Program-made: the position numbers and the translations under genes
From: a candidate division LCP-89 bacterium
GTDB lineage: Bacteria > Electryoneota > B3-LCP
Assembly: GCA_025774735.1 (NCBI GenBank)
Contig: JALGZU010000302.1
Coordinates: 1 to 6,185 of the forward strand
Reading direction: 5' to 3'
Length of the DNA stretch: 6,185 bases
Notes under the pieces: generated by a model
Told to the model about the DNA's origin: nothing
Database searches by the model: none
What the model saw: only the letters and a program-made list of their open reading frames with translations
In this document: positions 5,830 to 6,185 of the stretch, piece after piece
Layout of the letters: each line of letters begins with the position of its first letter
How positions within the stretch are numbered: position 1 is the first letter of the stretch

Positions 5830-5849
5830 TATTCATCGTGGAGGATGCG

Positions 5850-6185
5850 ATGTGTAGAACCAGTATTGCTTTGATCTGGAGCCTGTTGCTGTCCTCGTTA
5901 GCTCTGGCTCAGCCGGACACTCTGTGGACTAAGACTTTCGGTGGAGCGCAGAACGAACAAGGCCACTGTGTCCAACAGACTAGTGAAGGTGGGTATATCA
6001 TCGCAGGTTGGACCACTTCTTACGGCGCTGGTTATTATGATGTCTATTTAATCAAGACCGACGCTTCAGGGATAGAACAATGGACTCAGACTTTCGGCGG
6101 AAGTTCTACTGATCAGAGCTACAGTGTGCAGCAGACTAACGATGGCGGGTATATCGTTGTCGGAAATACCGTTTCTTATGGCGTT
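5850..6185 (+). CDS. Secreted repeat protein, N-terminal part (3' end outside window)
   Basis: The frame is open to the right edge (112 codons). The ATG at 5850 has GGAGG (5840-5844) five bases upstream; the ATG at 5845 is out of frame and stops after nine codons. Residues 1-20 are a signal peptide ([20 protein letters not shown], cleavage before QPDT). Repeats with a 52-residue period follow: [22 protein letters not shown], then [19 protein letters not shown] and [11 protein letters not shown], and a second copy starting [22 protein letters not shown] that is cut by the window edge. Such FGG...QQT.DGGYI..G.T.S.G repeats occur in large extracellular, probably beta-propeller-like proteins of FCB candidate phyla, often ending in a sorting tail. 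Its ligand or role is unknown. It lies 55 bases after the M14 gene with a hairpin between, so it is probably a co-located secretome gene. Confidence 0.88.
   Translation, partial: MCRTSIALIWSLLLSSLALAQPDTLWTKTFGGAQNEQGHCVQQTSEGGYIIAGWTTSYGAGYYDVYLIKTDASGIEQWTQTFGGSSTDQSYSVQQTNDGGYIVVGNTVSYGV

Noticed and set aside
5845..5874. ATG at 5845 as start of the last gene
   Set aside because: The frame reads nine codons and hits TGA; the ATG at 5850 gives a signal peptide followed by repeats.
1..6185. CRISPR arrays, tRNA, rRNA, insertion sequences
   Set aside because: No regularly spaced identical repeats, no tRNA cloverleaf or rRNA-like segment, and no transposase, integrase or terminal inverted repeats were seen on either strand.

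Overview
ORGANISM. The window looks like part of an uncultured lineage of the FCB superphylum (Zixibacteria / KSB1 / Electryoneota / Cloacimonadota-like). Two secreted proteins end in an 80-residue 'YPNPFNP...' sorting-type tail of the T9SS type A / FlgD-Ig kind, and a third begins with 'FGG...DGGYI' repeats common in those groups. Promoters are of the TTGACT-N17-TATATT kind, not the TAnnTTTG kind of Bacteroidota. Coding DNA is GC-rich and regulatory DNA very AT-rich (20 G+C in the 120 bases 1201-1320). The phylum call is an inference.

LAYOUT. (1) 1-656: C-terminal part of a secreted protein, + strand. (2) 733-1122: a convergent 129-residue coiled-coil protein, - strand. (3) 1123-1842: an AT-rich regulatory stretch. 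It holds a predicted ~87-nt small RNA with two tandem hairpins, each presenting exactly six C in its loop (6C-RNA-like), and on the - strand a previously unrecognised 82-residue four-cysteine protein (1414-1662). Back-to-back promoters serve that small gene and the regulator to its right. (4) 1843-2891: a tight two-gene unit, an XRE-type DNA-binding regulator followed by an ImmA/IrrE-type (COG2856) zinc peptidase. (5) 3041-5794: a large secreted M14 zinc carboxypeptidase with accessory beta domains and a sorting tail. (6) 5850-end: the start of a secreted repeat protein.

HOW IT MAY WORK. The regulator/protease pair resembles ImmR-ImmA, DdrO-IrrE and XRE-COG2856 (RosmerTA-type) toxin-antitoxin or defence modules, in which the peptidase is expected to act on or with the XRE protein. 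The divergent small cysteine protein is a plausible target or third component, because its promoter and that of the regulator are head to head and each carries a short direct repeat with a 21- or 22-bp period. The cassette lies between two genes for secreted proteins with paralogous C-termini, which is compatible with insertion into a cell-surface/secretome locus.

The observations most worth following are the 6C-like RNA outside Actinobacteria, four promoters with the same hexamers in 1.7 kb, and an apparent in-frame loss of about 35 residues inside the otherwise intact M14 catalytic domain.
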